From the NCBI GenBank assembly GCA_000708835.1, contig DF237534.1:1-36987 (forward strand): a DNA stretch of 36,987 bases, given 5' to 3'. Origin of the DNA: Klebsormidium nitens (lineage: Eukaryota > Streptophyta > Klebsormidiophyceae > Klebsormidiales > Klebsormidiaceae). Position numbers and translations under genes: made by a program. The notes beneath the pieces were generated by a model, which had not been told where the DNA came from, did no database searches, and saw nothing but the letters and a program-made list of their open reading frames with translations. Shown here in pieces: positions 21,401-31,266 of this stretch (the first letter of the stretch is position 1; each line of letters opens with the position of its first letter).

Positions 21401-24400
21401 TCGAGAGGGACCAATCGAGGCGAAAGACGCACATCAACACCTTTCACATTGAGAGGGCTTTGGTGAGCATGAATCCTTGCTCCAAGGTGCTACACATACT
21501 TGACTGTGGTTAGATCATGTCCTTTCTTTAACAGAGTAATGTGCAAAGGTTTGGTACCTCCAGCACCCTTTGCTTATCCGATGCGGATGAAATAAGGACA
21601 GGAGCTCTTTACTTTCCATATGAAACTGTTCTTGATATTCCTTGCTTCGGTTTTGTGGGGCCCTCTATTTGCGGGCGAACGCTGCCAGTTCCGGACTGTT
21701 TACAGCTTCTCTCGTCAACCTCTGATGATCCAGAGTTTCGGACATATGCTGCAGAGCCCGATTCAAGCTTAGAGAGAGGGGCTCAAGACGATTTCCTAAG
21801 TAATACAAGTAAACGTTGCAGCGGCCATGGCTATTCTCTAGTGTTCTTTGTGCTAGCTCTCACTCACGTACATGAACATGAAGGACCCCTCGCCCGAAGT
21901 TTTCGTGTGAAGTCAAGGAGCTACCTTAACGTTTCATGCTCTTTGCAGGGCAAGATTCAGAGTCGAGCCAGCTTCGGCGATTATACGGCGTCCGACGACG
22001 AGGATCCACCATCTGTTCCGGGCTCGGAGACGGAGTTGCCTGTATATAATAGGCCCGCGGCGCACAGTTTAGACGACATTCGGCAGCCTCCAAGCCTGGA
22101 TGATTTTGAAACATTGGTCGACAGTAGAGCGGCCGACGCGCAAGCATCGAGCGCGGCCAATCGCGCAGCGCCTATCTCGGAAGCGCGAGCAATGGGAAAC
22201 GGACCGGGGACCACCGATAAAGGTGGGGATAGACGGGGGAACGACATTCGTCCTCAACGGGTCCACTTGTACGGTCCCTCCAAGTTCCGCGACGACCTCG
22301 AAGCTCTGCAGCTGCTCGATCTGAGCCAACCAGGTCCGCCGGAATCGGGGTCCGGCGGATCTGGTCTTCCGGTGGTTATCGAATCAGACCCAGGCGAATC
22401 GGTGTCCGCCAGGCCAAGCGCTGCGTCTTCGATCCCAGACTCTATCAGCCAGAGAATAAGGGTCGCCGGATCCGTCGGATCAGTGGATAGTCTGAGCGCG
22501 CGTTCCCGGCAGGCTTCTGAGCCGTCCGAAAAAGGTGGTGTCCGAAAACATTCTCTGCCGGCAGCCGCGGGTGCTCCACGTGTTGCCGACGCCACAGTTG
22601 CAGCGGACACGAGAGACAAGAGCGACAGCATGTCCAGTGTACGGAGCTCCGAAACGTCGTTCTCAATGCCGGAGGAGGCCCAGGCGTACTACCAGACGGT
22701 ACGTATGCCCTTCTGCCCTCGTTTGCCCGTTGGACAGTAGATCCCAAGGTGATCGGTCTGAATGCTTATGAGTAAACAATTAAGATATTGCTGCAACCCG
22801 CTTGAGTTTGTGTTTGGCACAAAGAATCTCTCCTCCAGCTTCTTGTCTACGTTCTCTTCACAGCGCTCTCTTTGCTCGATCTGCGAGCTCTATATGGGTG
22901 GCCTGGTGGTTCACCGCGCGTGCATTGGATCGAAAGAATTTGAGATTTGTACTTCAAGGGACATAACGGCCGCGTACTCGTGGCAGCTGTTAGCTTGGGC
23001 GCTGAGGTCTTGAGGTAGAAACTGGCTTGAATGTCTCTAGAAGAGGTCACGAAGCTGGTCTGAATGTTTTGCGAGTTATGTGCACGGGTCCAAAGTTTGA
23101 CGTCTGCACAGATAGTTCCGACGCTTTTCGCTGCAGGCTCAGGGGGACTACTCCTGGAAACTTGGAGATTCGAAGTGGCCCGCCACGTTCATGATCGGGA
23201 TTTTGGCCGGGGGAATGCTCGCATACCCACTGCTTGACTACCTTGCATCAGGGTAAGCAGATCATACGAAGTATCCAAGACAACATTCCAATGGGTTGTG
23301 TCTCCATTCGTTCCTGTGTAGTCTCGCTCTTTGCTGAAGCGACTCAGCGCCTTGCCAGCACCTCTCCGCATCCAAAACTCTTCCTTTCAACCCTTGTCTC
23401 GGCACGTCGGCGCTAAAGGCTCATTCCTGGTGCACTTTTGAAATGAGTACTCAATCCAAAGTCAAGCTGCCGAAAGTCAAAGACTGTTTTGACAGAACCT
23501 GCGGCCGCCTCGGAACGTGATGCACTCCTCGAAGTGAGCAAAAATGCAAGGCTCCGCGTGAAGCTTCTTGCTGACTATTGAATATTCCCTCAAATTACTG
23601 CAGATACTACTCGCGGAACCAGACATGCTGGGTCCTCCGCTGCTTTTTCACCGTCATCTTGCTGGGAGTCGCAATCTTCGGCACGCTTCCAGTCTTCACC
23701 CGCTGGATGGTAAGCAGCTGGAACTCATGCCCTTAACATCATTGCCGGGAGATCTGATTTTTAGCCATTTTTACCATCTTCCGGGATGCTCACGGTTGAA
23801 GCTTTTGAAATTTTTTACATGGCAGTTTTGCAGTTGATTTGCTACACAGCTGGACATTGTTCAGCTTCATACATCATAGGACGAGCTACAGTCGAACATA
23901 AAGAGAAGCGGATAGATGCTTATTCGGGCTCAGTTTTGCTGGCAACGTAGTTATCTGCTGATATCCCACTTCTGAGTAATCTTTTTGACTTCTTACGAAG
24001 CACGTGTTGCTAATGGGTGTCTGTCTGAGTTCTCCACCAATTCTTCAATGAAAGTGACGAGCAATTATCTCCTTTTGCAGGCCAGGAACCCATTCCGAGG
24101 GGAGGTCTGCCTTGCAGGGCTGATGATCTTCACGCTGGCCGGTCTCATGACCATCTGCTGGTTCGACGAGAAGCTCAGCCCTTTGAACCTCGACATGTGG
24201 CTCAGCTGGTTCTACCTTTTGGTCTGCATCAATCTTTTCTGCCGCTTCGCCGTTTCCTCGGCGGCCTCGGTGATCCTCATGGTTGTGTACATGGTAAGAA
24301 TGCATCCGACAATTTCTTTGACTCCTTAGCTGGGCGGTTCTCAAAGCTCGAGGTACTGAACAAAAGGAAGAGAAAAAAGGGATCTGGCTAAGCTTCCGAC

Positions 24401-27400
24401 AGGAACATTAACGCATCTGCTAGTTGTGGCCGGGGCTTACGGAAAAACCACTAATCTAAACGCTCGAAACTCTTCTAAACGTGGAGGTATCGCCCGGCAC
24501 ACAACCAGACAGGCGGAGAACTTGCCATTGGTTCTCACCTTTTACTAGTTACAAGATGCACTAGTAGAAGTTTTGGTGGAGCTACAAAGATGAGTGACGC
24601 AATCTGAGGTCCTGAGTGCCACATCCTCCAGGGAAACTTCCCTTGGCGAAGCAGGATCTACCTTGGCTCTTATCCTTCACTAGAGTCCATTATCATGCGC
24701 CAAGATGCTGAAATACACGAGTGAGATCTTGAACTGTTTCCTTAGCTTTCCGAAAGGAATCGAATCAACTTTTGCATTGAACTCCCGAACTCCCGTTCGT
24801 ACATTTTGGTCAACCTACGATGGATCGAAATATCGGGTCCTTACCCAGATGATTCTTAATCGGCAGGGTGTCCTACTTTGCAGGCTGGCTCGATTCACCA
24901 ACAGCAAGCAGGATGCGTCCCCAAAGTTGCAGCGAAATCGAGCGAGGGATTGTACGTCAGCAACGAGAGCTTGCGCAGTATCATCTTCGGGTACTTCACG
25001 GTCGCCGCCTTTCTCATCTGGCAGGTATGAGGCCCTGCTTTGTCCGCTTCCGTGCTAAGATCATATTCCATCAAGGGACTGAAGAGATCATGTCGGTGAA
25101 ATCAACGTACTGCCGTGAAATCAGGTCTACGGGCTCCACCCAAAATACCGTAACAAGCTGCTGATGGTACATTCTCAGAGCGACTCGATGCATTTGACTT
25201 TTTCGGGCTATTTGGCAGCGCCGCACTGCCTGTCAGGCGCGTGTCGGAATGCCACGTGTTATACGATGCCGGTAGCGAGGGGCTCTGGTTTTGGACCTGT
25301 CAGGAAGATTGCTGACATTTGATTTGGGGAGACGGGCAGGCACGCGCCTTGCTCTTATACGCTTCTTCTAACGTCACTTAATCCGTCAGCAGACGTCACT
25401 TTTAAGCTTTAGTGCCCTGCCGCGCAGTGTTGCTCGTACCTCCTGGAAAGAAGCGCCATCGGTGAGCAGTCCCTCACCGAGTCGGTGCGCGCCGCCCACG
25501 CGGCCGCGCGGCGCGCGCGACACGCGGAGGCCGCGAACGTCGCGACCACGGAGTTTTTGGCGACTCTCAACCACGAGATTCGAACGCCCTTGGCGGGAAT
25601 CATCGGGATGGCGGATCTGCTGATGGACTCAAAGACGGAGCTAACAAAGATGCAGGTGAGAGAGGCTTCTCTTGATGGGATAGCTAGCGTTGAAGTCATG
25701 CGGGGAACTGCTTGCTCGTTGGAAGATCGACATGCCATACGGAATGACGTTAAGTCGAACTTGAAGGTCTCTGCCGGCCAAGAATGTTTCTCCTTTTTCA
25801 GAATTGGGATTGAAGTTGTCATGTACCATTTAATAGAATCTAAAAACGAAGGCAGCCGAATAATTCTGGTGCAATGAAGATGAGAAGTACAGTAAACTCA
25901 CGAAGGAGCATCAAGGAATTTGGTTCCAGAATACCCCTATGACAACTCCCCTGGAAGACCGCTTGTAAATCACGCTTTACAGCAAGTTATGTCCTGCTCA
26001 TTGCACCCAAACTGATGCACCTTAACGTTACGATGATCGAACCTGCAGGAGGAACTTCTGCACACGGTCCAGCAGTCTAGCAATCAACTGAGCGCGTTGA
26101 TTGACCAAGTCCTGGATTTGAATCGTATCGAAGACGGGCATCTGGATCTGAAGGTAAGACCCGAAGCCTGGAATCAAGGTCGAACACTTTTTCTCTCTAC
26201 TCGCCCGCTATTCTCAGAATCTCCTATCTCAAACTGAAGCTTCGGTCACACGAAGATGTCCCTGCTGTCAAAGATCTCCCACGAGATACAAGGAAGGAAC
26301 AACGCCTGCTCAAAAGAGGTCTTGAAAGGAAGCGTTGTCAGTCTCTCAGGGACAATGTTTGCGATGAAAGGAGGAGTTGCAGATGATGACAGCGCAGGCA
26401 GCCGAAGTAAGCTGCCGACAGAAGCATGTCAGAAGAAAAGCCCTTCAAATATCCTTGCGTTGCTTGAGCAACCCGGTTCGTCAACCTGGTTGGCAAAGTA
26501 AAGCTGATTGATTCAGATCCCGACTCGCTTCACAGGAGTCCCGCCTGGACCTGCGGACGCACCTCGAGGAGACAGTGACGTCAATGAGCCACGTGTGCTT
26601 CGCGAAGAACGTGGAGCTGTATTTGGACGTCCGGCTAGAGCACACGCACTTCCGCGGCGACCCGGTCCGGCTGCGCCAGATGCTGACCAACTTTCTGTCA
26701 AACGCCATCAAGTTTACGGACAAGGGCGAGATCAAAGTGTCCATCGAAACGGTAGTGGAGGACGACGGGGAAGCGCAGCTGAAAGTCTCGTGTACAGATA
26801 CAGGTGAGAAAGTAATTATCCCATGTACCACCAGCTGTCTTGTGTACTACTGAAGAGCATTACGGCATCGGCCTTGTGCAAGAGCGGAGCGGGTACTGCG
26901 GGTCCTTCGGCGCAAAAAAAGATAGAAAGAAGTCAGAACTTCCTCTGCAGGCAGCGGGTCACGCAGGGTCCACCGGAGCGCCTCTTCGATTACTCTGTAA
27001 AGTCATCCAACAGAACGTTGTTTTGTCACCTCGCTTGGATATCGACGGAATGCTATAATCCAGAGCGGGCAAAGCTTCCGCAAGCCCAAAGACCCTGAAC
27101 TTCCGAGACTTGCAATTCGCTATCGTCCTCTGCAAGCTGGGCCGAAGACAAAAATAAGGTGAAGCGGCTATTTGTGCGCGTCAAGCGGGCAACCAAAGCA
27201 TCGTTATCAGCTAGCTCGTCACCTTTCTGAAGGACGACTGCAATGTATCTAACTCGACCATTGTTCCGTCTGCAGGTCGGGGCGTGTCACAAGAGCAGGT
27301 GGAGCGGCTCTTCGTGCGCTTCAAGCAGGCGTCAAACATCGACCTGAGCGACATCCGCTTGCAGCGGCGCGGCCAAAAAGGGACTGGTCTGGGTCTCTCC

Positions 27401-29901
27401 ATCGTCAAAATGCTCGCGGAAAGGATGGGCGGAAACTGCGGCATGAACAGCAAACCCGGGGAAGGCAGCCAGACCTGGTTCACGGTCAAGCTGGCGAAGG
27501 CCCCGGACGATGCCCCGAGAGGGGGGGTGATCCTGAGGCGCAATCATCCCCCCTGCAAAGTGTTGGTCAGCCACCGGTTGTCGTCAGTCGGGCTGGTGCT
27601 GTGCCGCTACCTCGCTGAGTGGGGCTACGATGCGACGCTGGTGACGTCGGCTGGCGACGTCATTGCGCTATTTGAGGGGGGGTCCGACAAGGGGGTCCCG
27701 CCGGGGGGGGGCGACGAAGCGGTCTCCCCGGGGGGGAGCCAACCGGCGAAAGCCGCGCCATTCAGGGTGATCGTCCTAGACGGGTCACTGCTGGCGTCCG
27801 GGGGACACGTGCTGACGGAGCATCTGGTCAGCAGCAAAGTGGGGGTGGTATTGATGACTAACCCGGGGATCACCCGGTTGGAACCGGAGGTGGAGCTCCT
27901 GGACCCGATCATCTGCAGGAAGCCCGTGCGGTACGTACCGTTCTTCGAGGCGGTGGGTGCCGCCCATAAGCAGGCGGCACCGGTTGCCGCGGGCGGTCCC
28001 AAACCCGTCCTCGACCGATCCGCCAGCACTTCGTGGGCGATGTTCGGTGCGACCGGCATCAACTTCGGGGGCCTAGTTGCGGCCGCGGACGTGACCCCCC
28101 GGGCCGAAGACTCAGAGCCGGGGGGAGTGCCCGGTCAGGAAGACCACCTGCCTGACCCAGAGGTCGTCAATTTCTCCGCGCCACCTCAGTCCGCCCCGTC
28201 CGTTCCGGAGCGGAACGAAGGCGCGGATCAACTACCGGGCTCAGTCCCGGACTATGCTTCTCCTCCCGGGGGGGCGGTTCAGAGTGACGGCGAGGCCCCC
28301 CCGGAGCGGCGGCGGTACGTACTGGTGGTGGAGGACCATATGGTGAACCAGCGGATCGTGTGCAGCATCCTGAAGAAGTTGGATGCTGACCTGGAGGTGG
28401 CGAACAACGGGCTCGAAGCGGTAGCGGCCGCGGAGAAGGGGGCGTATGACGTCATCCTCATGGACTGCCAGGTGGGTGGCTTGTATTCCCTTTGTTTGAC
28501 AGGGTCAGCGAGAAGGACACTCGGTCTCCTTGAGAAGTAGCTATTGTAGTGCGAAGCGTGTCAAATCCATGTCGCAATTTCCTATCTCTCTACTTACGGG
28601 AAATTTCAAGCTCGGAGTGGTAACGGAGGTTTGAAAGAAGTGACCAGTGTGATCTGAGAGCAACACTTCAACTTCCCCTCCGAGAGCTTGACAACCGAAG
28701 CCGTCGCTTTTGATATAGCTGAGCGTAGCGGAGTCTTGAAACATTTGTCGAGGCGGATGATGCGAAACCTAACTTACGGACAAGGAAAGCTCACAATAAA
28801 CAACAGTTCGTGCGAAAAGAGCATCAAGTGGGATTAGTAAGATGCCAAGCGCCGTTGATCTCCTTGCAGATGCCGGTAATGGACGGCTTTGAGGCCACGC
28901 AGCGAATCCGCGAGCGCGAGGAACAGACGGGCGGCGCGCACGTGTGCATCATCGCGCTTACGGCGATGGCGATGCCCGGCGACCGGGAGAGGTGCCTCAA
29001 CGCGGGCATGGATGACTACATGGTACGGCCTTTCGACTTTTATTGTGAACTCACATTATAGATTAGACAAGGGCGCCCAAGCTTGTCTCTTGAACGGATG
29101 GATTGTCTTGAAAAGGGAGCCGAATTCAGCTTTTGAAATAGGAGCGGTCGACGACATTACGATCGCCCCAAGAATGATGTTGCGCGTCCGCAATGAGGGA
29201 CAGCAGAACACTGCTCCTGCTCTCTGGTGACTAGAACGGAACGGGTCAGAGTACGTCAGCCTGACGATCGAGTCTCCTTGCGGCTTGTGCCGGAGACTCC
29301 TGCCACTTCTCCTTGGCAGGTTCGGGTCTCGATCCTCGTAGTCTTTGAGCTGGCGCTGGTTCACATTCCTCAAGTGCAGTACACTTCAATGAGTTTCCAA
29401 CATCCGGAGACTTGCCTGCCGCTGTAGAACCCAGAATTCATGGATGCGAATGGACTTGGAAGAACCTGTCCATCGCCCAGCTTGGCTTCCTACATATTAC
29501 GTAGCTCTTTTTTCGCCTTCTCGAAACTACGTGGGCAAGAACTCAGAGAATGCGGCCAGCTTGTGAGAGTGCCCAGGTCAATGTGACGAAAACGAGTCGC
29601 AACTGTGTTGATTCTGTCGCTTGGGAGAACTTCGAAACAGGTTTGAGGTCCCGAGCGCGGTTGAGGTCAGCGCCTCCAAAGCATTCTCTGAGACTAATCT
29701 CCTTTACCATGGATCACCGTTTGTAACTGGATTTGTAGGGCGACTCGCTTAAGCTCTAAAGCGCAGGCGCAATGAGGAACCAACTTTGAGAAACCTTGAT
29801 TTCGTTGCTTATAAAGTGCTCGAATCTTGTTGCAGACGAAGCCCGTTAAGAAAGACGCAGTGCAGGCGATGCTGGCGACTTGGACATCTGGACGAAGGTA
29901 A
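15420..29901 (+). CDS. Tandem double hybrid histidine kinase, membrane-bound
   Basis: Signalling kinase with two complete hybrid modules in one frame. Exons: 15519-15627 (start open), 16004-16122, 16487-16521, 16757-17003, 17252-17418, 17650-17800, 18127-18168, 18734-18887, 19271-19464, 19798-20775, 21157-21462, 21949-22698, 23137-23252, 23604-23709, 24081-24293, 24884-25024, 25428-25655, 26049-26153, 26536-26803, 27276-28471, 28870-29022, 29836-29901. All 21 junctions close in phase, giving 1947 codons from 15519 to TAA at 29899. Each module has about six TM helices, HisKA, HATPase, a degenerate receiver and a receiver; the modules are joined by a 250-aa polar linker. Predicted phosphorelay: His to receiver Asp, then an external HPt protein. 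Expected at a membrane with kinase and receivers in the cytosol. No CHASE, PAS or ethylene-binding domain is seen, so the stimulus is unknown. The ATG at 15420 is one possible start, with 14715 upstream as the alternative. Two adjacent genes, split near 21513-22192, remain possible. AATAAA overlaps the stop. Confidence 0.8.
15519..17418 (+). other. Module 1 membrane domain, about six TM helices
   Basis: Five exons encode hydrophobic helices around [77 protein letters not shown] and [17 protein letters not shown], followed by a charged linker into the kinase. The third exon is only 35 nt. The layout resembles the membrane domain of module 2, and an intron sits at the same place and phase (FGWK|NWQPF here, TRWM|ARNPF there). 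I do not recognise a known sensor family. Confidence 0.75.
17650..19941 (+). other. Module 1 histidine kinase core (HisKA + HATPase)
   Basis: The H box [11 protein letters not shown] is completed across an intron in the Met codon; the phospho-accepting His codon is 17654-17656. Then DVLEWSKLEAG (42-nt exon), the N box [11 protein letters not shown] across the 18887/19271 junction, the G1 box [11 protein letters not shown], the F box LFREFSQVD and the G2 box GLGLGLAL, ending near WFEVPFRA. All catalytic boxes are present, so the kinase looks active. Confidence 0.88.
20002..20378 (+). other. Module 1 pseudo-receiver
   Basis: The stretch [17 protein letters not shown] ... [12 protein letters not shown] ... 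[11 protein letters not shown] ... [12 protein letters not shown] follows the beta/alpha rhythm of a receiver, but the acidic pair, the central Asp and the terminal Lys are replaced. A degenerate receiver between HATPase and the true receiver is known from plant cytokinin receptors and other hybrid kinases. The assignment rests on pattern and position only. Confidence 0.55.
20611..21348 (+). other. Module 1 receiver domain, atypical
   Basis: [20 protein letters not shown] supplies the acidic pair. The phospho-accepting Asp is in VVLMDIEME (codon 20761-20763), and IIALTAH follows across the intron 20776-21156. The loop after LTAH is about four residues short, and the usual TKP lysine reads TRP (Arg codon 21295-21297). 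Phosphorylation is possible, but signalling or dephosphorylation may be altered. Confidence 0.85.
21949..22698 (+). other. 250-aa polar linker between the two kinase modules
   Basis: A single 750-base exon, phase 0 at both ends, encodes a Ser/Asp/Pro/Gly-rich segment with no domain (for example [17 protein letters not shown]). Its frame is open for another 400 bases upstream through the intron. Its only early in-frame ATG is at 22192 (MGNGPG), the most plausible start if the second module were a separate gene. It may be disordered and phosphorylated. Confidence 0.7.
23137..25457 (+). other. Module 2 membrane domain, about six TM helices
   Basis: Exons 23137-23252, 23604-23709, 24081-24293, 24884-25024 and the start of 25428-25655 encode helices around [77 protein letters not shown] and [20 protein letters not shown]. 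Exon 24884-25024 also has a second open frame; the chosen frame is supported by phase and by the TM helix matching module 1. Confidence 0.75.
26951..27000 (+). pseudogene. Decayed copy of the start of the G1-box exon (27276), copy A
   Basis: After an intact TCTGCAG acceptor (26944-26950), the sequence GGTCACGCAGGG ... GGAGCGCCTCTTCG matches, with gaps, the real exon's TGTCACAAGAGC ... GGAGCGGCTCTTCG. Similarity then fades. It lies inside intron 26804-27275. Confidence 0.6.
27131..27205 (+). pseudogene. Decayed copy of the start of the G1-box exon (27276), copy B
   Basis: From AGGTGAAGCGGCTATTTGTG onward about 29 of 35 positions match the real exon's AGGTGGAGCGGCTCTTCGTG and following bases by eye. 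The acceptor is changed from CTGCAGG to CTGCAAG. The copy ends 71 bases before the functional exon. Weaker candidates further upstream (about 26873-26910 and 27050-27097) may be older copies. Confidence 0.75.
27554..27969 (+). other. Module 2 pseudo-receiver with Gly/Pro insert
   Basis: [17 protein letters not shown] ... [15 protein letters not shown] ... VGVVLMTNP ... [12 protein letters not shown] follows a receiver layout. It keeps an Asp at the phospho-site (VLDG) and the Lys of the KP motif but lacks the acidic pair after strand 1. A low-complexity Gly/Pro-rich insert with a run of nine G (27703-27711) splits it. Confidence 0.6.
27703..27711 (+). repeat. Run of nine G in kinase coding sequence
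   Basis: The run encodes the middle of PPGGGDE in the module 2 pseudo-receiver exon. The frame on both sides agrees only if the length is nine, so it is probably right. It is a slippage-prone site for polymerases and for sequencing. Confidence 0.8.
28313..29898 (+). other. Module 2 receiver domain, canonical
   Basis: [46 protein letters not shown] (phospho-accepting Asp codon 28463-28465), [21 protein letters not shown], and [14 protein letters not shown]. It spans three exons. All signature residues are present, so it should accept phosphate and pass it to a histidine phosphotransfer protein. Confidence 0.93.
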
Positions 29902-29905
29902 TAAA
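29900..29905 (+). promoter_or_regulatory. AATAAA overlapping the kinase stop codon
   Basis: The hexamer AATAAA begins within the TAA stop (29899-29901), and a second TAA follows directly in frame. If used as a polyadenylation signal, the 3' UTR would be only about 10-35 bases. Plants and algae use loose signals, so this is tentative. Confidence 0.3.
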
Positions 29906-31266
29906 ATAGGTCTTGTACTGCAAGTTGGAAAGGGTCCGTGGGCTCCGGCCTAGACAGTCAAATCAAAAGCAGCATGCATTGAGGGATATGTATTGACTTC
30001 CAAGAGTCGGCAATCAGTCGAAATTTGCAAGCCTTACGTATCACAAGCAGATCGCGCGTGGGCGTTGCGGCAGGGCGGCTGCCAGGATGAGAGTCAAGCT
30101 AGATCAACTGTACGAGGATGAAAAGTAAAGGATATCATGGGTACTGTAAGGGTAGGCGAGACAAGGTGTACTTAAAAAACTAGCGGCGCTGCGGATTGCA
30201 AATTTGCAGAGACTGCTGCCAGTCAAGCTTTAGCAAGCTAGCTTTGTTCTGTTGCTGACGTTCTCTTTCAGGGCGTGGTTGTAATGTTATGATGTAATCC
30301 TATCTGCCCGCAAAGTCGTCTTGCGATCCTTATTTGGTCGATCTCACTGTTACGTACCCGTTCATCCACTCACGTCGCGAGTTCCGGGGTATCCATCTAG
30401 ATGCTTGTTGGCATGCTATCGAAGCATCCAGAGCTTCTCGGACGCCCCATGTTCAAAAGCGATTTGGGCCGCCATTGTGAAAGTATTAGTGGTCTCTGAT
30501 CAGGATTCATTCTGATTCGTGTCACTGGCAAGTTGCTCTCTCAAATAGTCTACACTCCCACAACTGAGAATGCTGTTTTCACTCATGAGTCAAGGGCGCC
30601 GGGCGATATACGTCATGGCATCATTGCATACGAGTATGCAGACTGATTGAGAAGTAGTGTATTGTGAGGGGTGGTCTGGGACGCGGTAAAAGCCCTTACA
30701 TGCTGCGTTTCTAATTTGTCTTACTTCCGACGTCACTGAAAGATGCCGGGCCCGATTCACGATCTGCACAAATACGTGGTGCGTGGAACAGCATTCGTGA
30801 GATGCAGCTTTTAGAATGTCGATCACGCAAATTGAGGCGCAGGCCACCTCGAAGTGTTTTACAATAACAAACACAATAACAATAATAATAACAATTTACT
30901 AGAGCCGGGGTACTGTTGATCTTTGGTGGTTAGCAGCGAGATTGCGCCGGCCAATCAGTGGCTGCCTTGAATGGCATGTGGTCTCGTCGGTGGGTACCGG
31001 TTGTAACTAGGTTGTTCATGCAACGGTTACTGTCGGTATAGTACCTACCGGTTTATAGCGGTACCAGTTTCGTGGGTCAGGATCATGCATGGAACTCACG
31101 CGTGATCCACCTGTTTACAGAATCGACAAACTACGACTTTGCTGCCGGCGCAGGGGCGGCCGTCTTGCTCTTCAACAGCGGGGTCAATGTTGAGGTTTGA
31201 CAGGCGCTAAGGGAGTTCCATTCGTCCCCATATCTGGAGACAGTTCTCTTCTCGTTTCCGTGTCCC
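29902..31266. other. Intergenic region between kinase and methyltransferase genes
   Basis: No recognised gene. It contains short unrecognised open frames, an AAC/AAT simple repeat at 30861-30896, and several overlapping ACCGGT/GGTACC-like palindromic words at 30993-31065, probably in the promoter region of the following gene. Confidence 0.55.
30861..30896. repeat. AAC/AAT simple repeat
   Basis: About 36 bases made almost only of ACAATA, AACA and AATAAT words, a low-complexity trinucleotide-like tract some 370 bases upstream of the methyltransferase start. Confidence 0.8.

Larger units (their letters stand above)
25530..27496 (+). other. Module 2 histidine kinase core (HisKA + HATPase)
   Basis: The H box is [14 protein letters not shown], with the His codon at 25572-25574. 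Then [15 protein letters not shown], the N box [16 protein letters not shown], the G1 box TDTGRGVS across the 26803/27276 junction, the F-box region LFVRFKQAS, a slightly long ATP lid (RLQRRGQ) and the G2 box [12 protein letters not shown]. All boxes are intact. It shares with module 1 a phase-0 intron just after the conserved leucine of the HisKA C-terminus (NLR|GFD and DLK|ESR). Confidence 0.92.

Noticed and set aside
24868-25164. Alternative open frame over the kinase exon at 24884-25024
   Set aside because: The alternative frame does not continue in phase to neighbouring exons and lacks the TM helix seen in the chosen frame and in module 1.
26256-26501. Open frame with the H-box-like peptide [10 protein letters not shown]
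   Set aside because: Lies in an intron; only four residues match an H box, the following TPL-type residues are missing, and flanking similarity is absent. Likely chance, or at most a very old copy.
15420-29901. Bacterial origin of the kinase genes by recent transfer
   Set aside because: The genes are dense with spliceosomal introns at domain-consistent positions and show eukaryotic hybrid-kinase layout; no sign of recent transfer.
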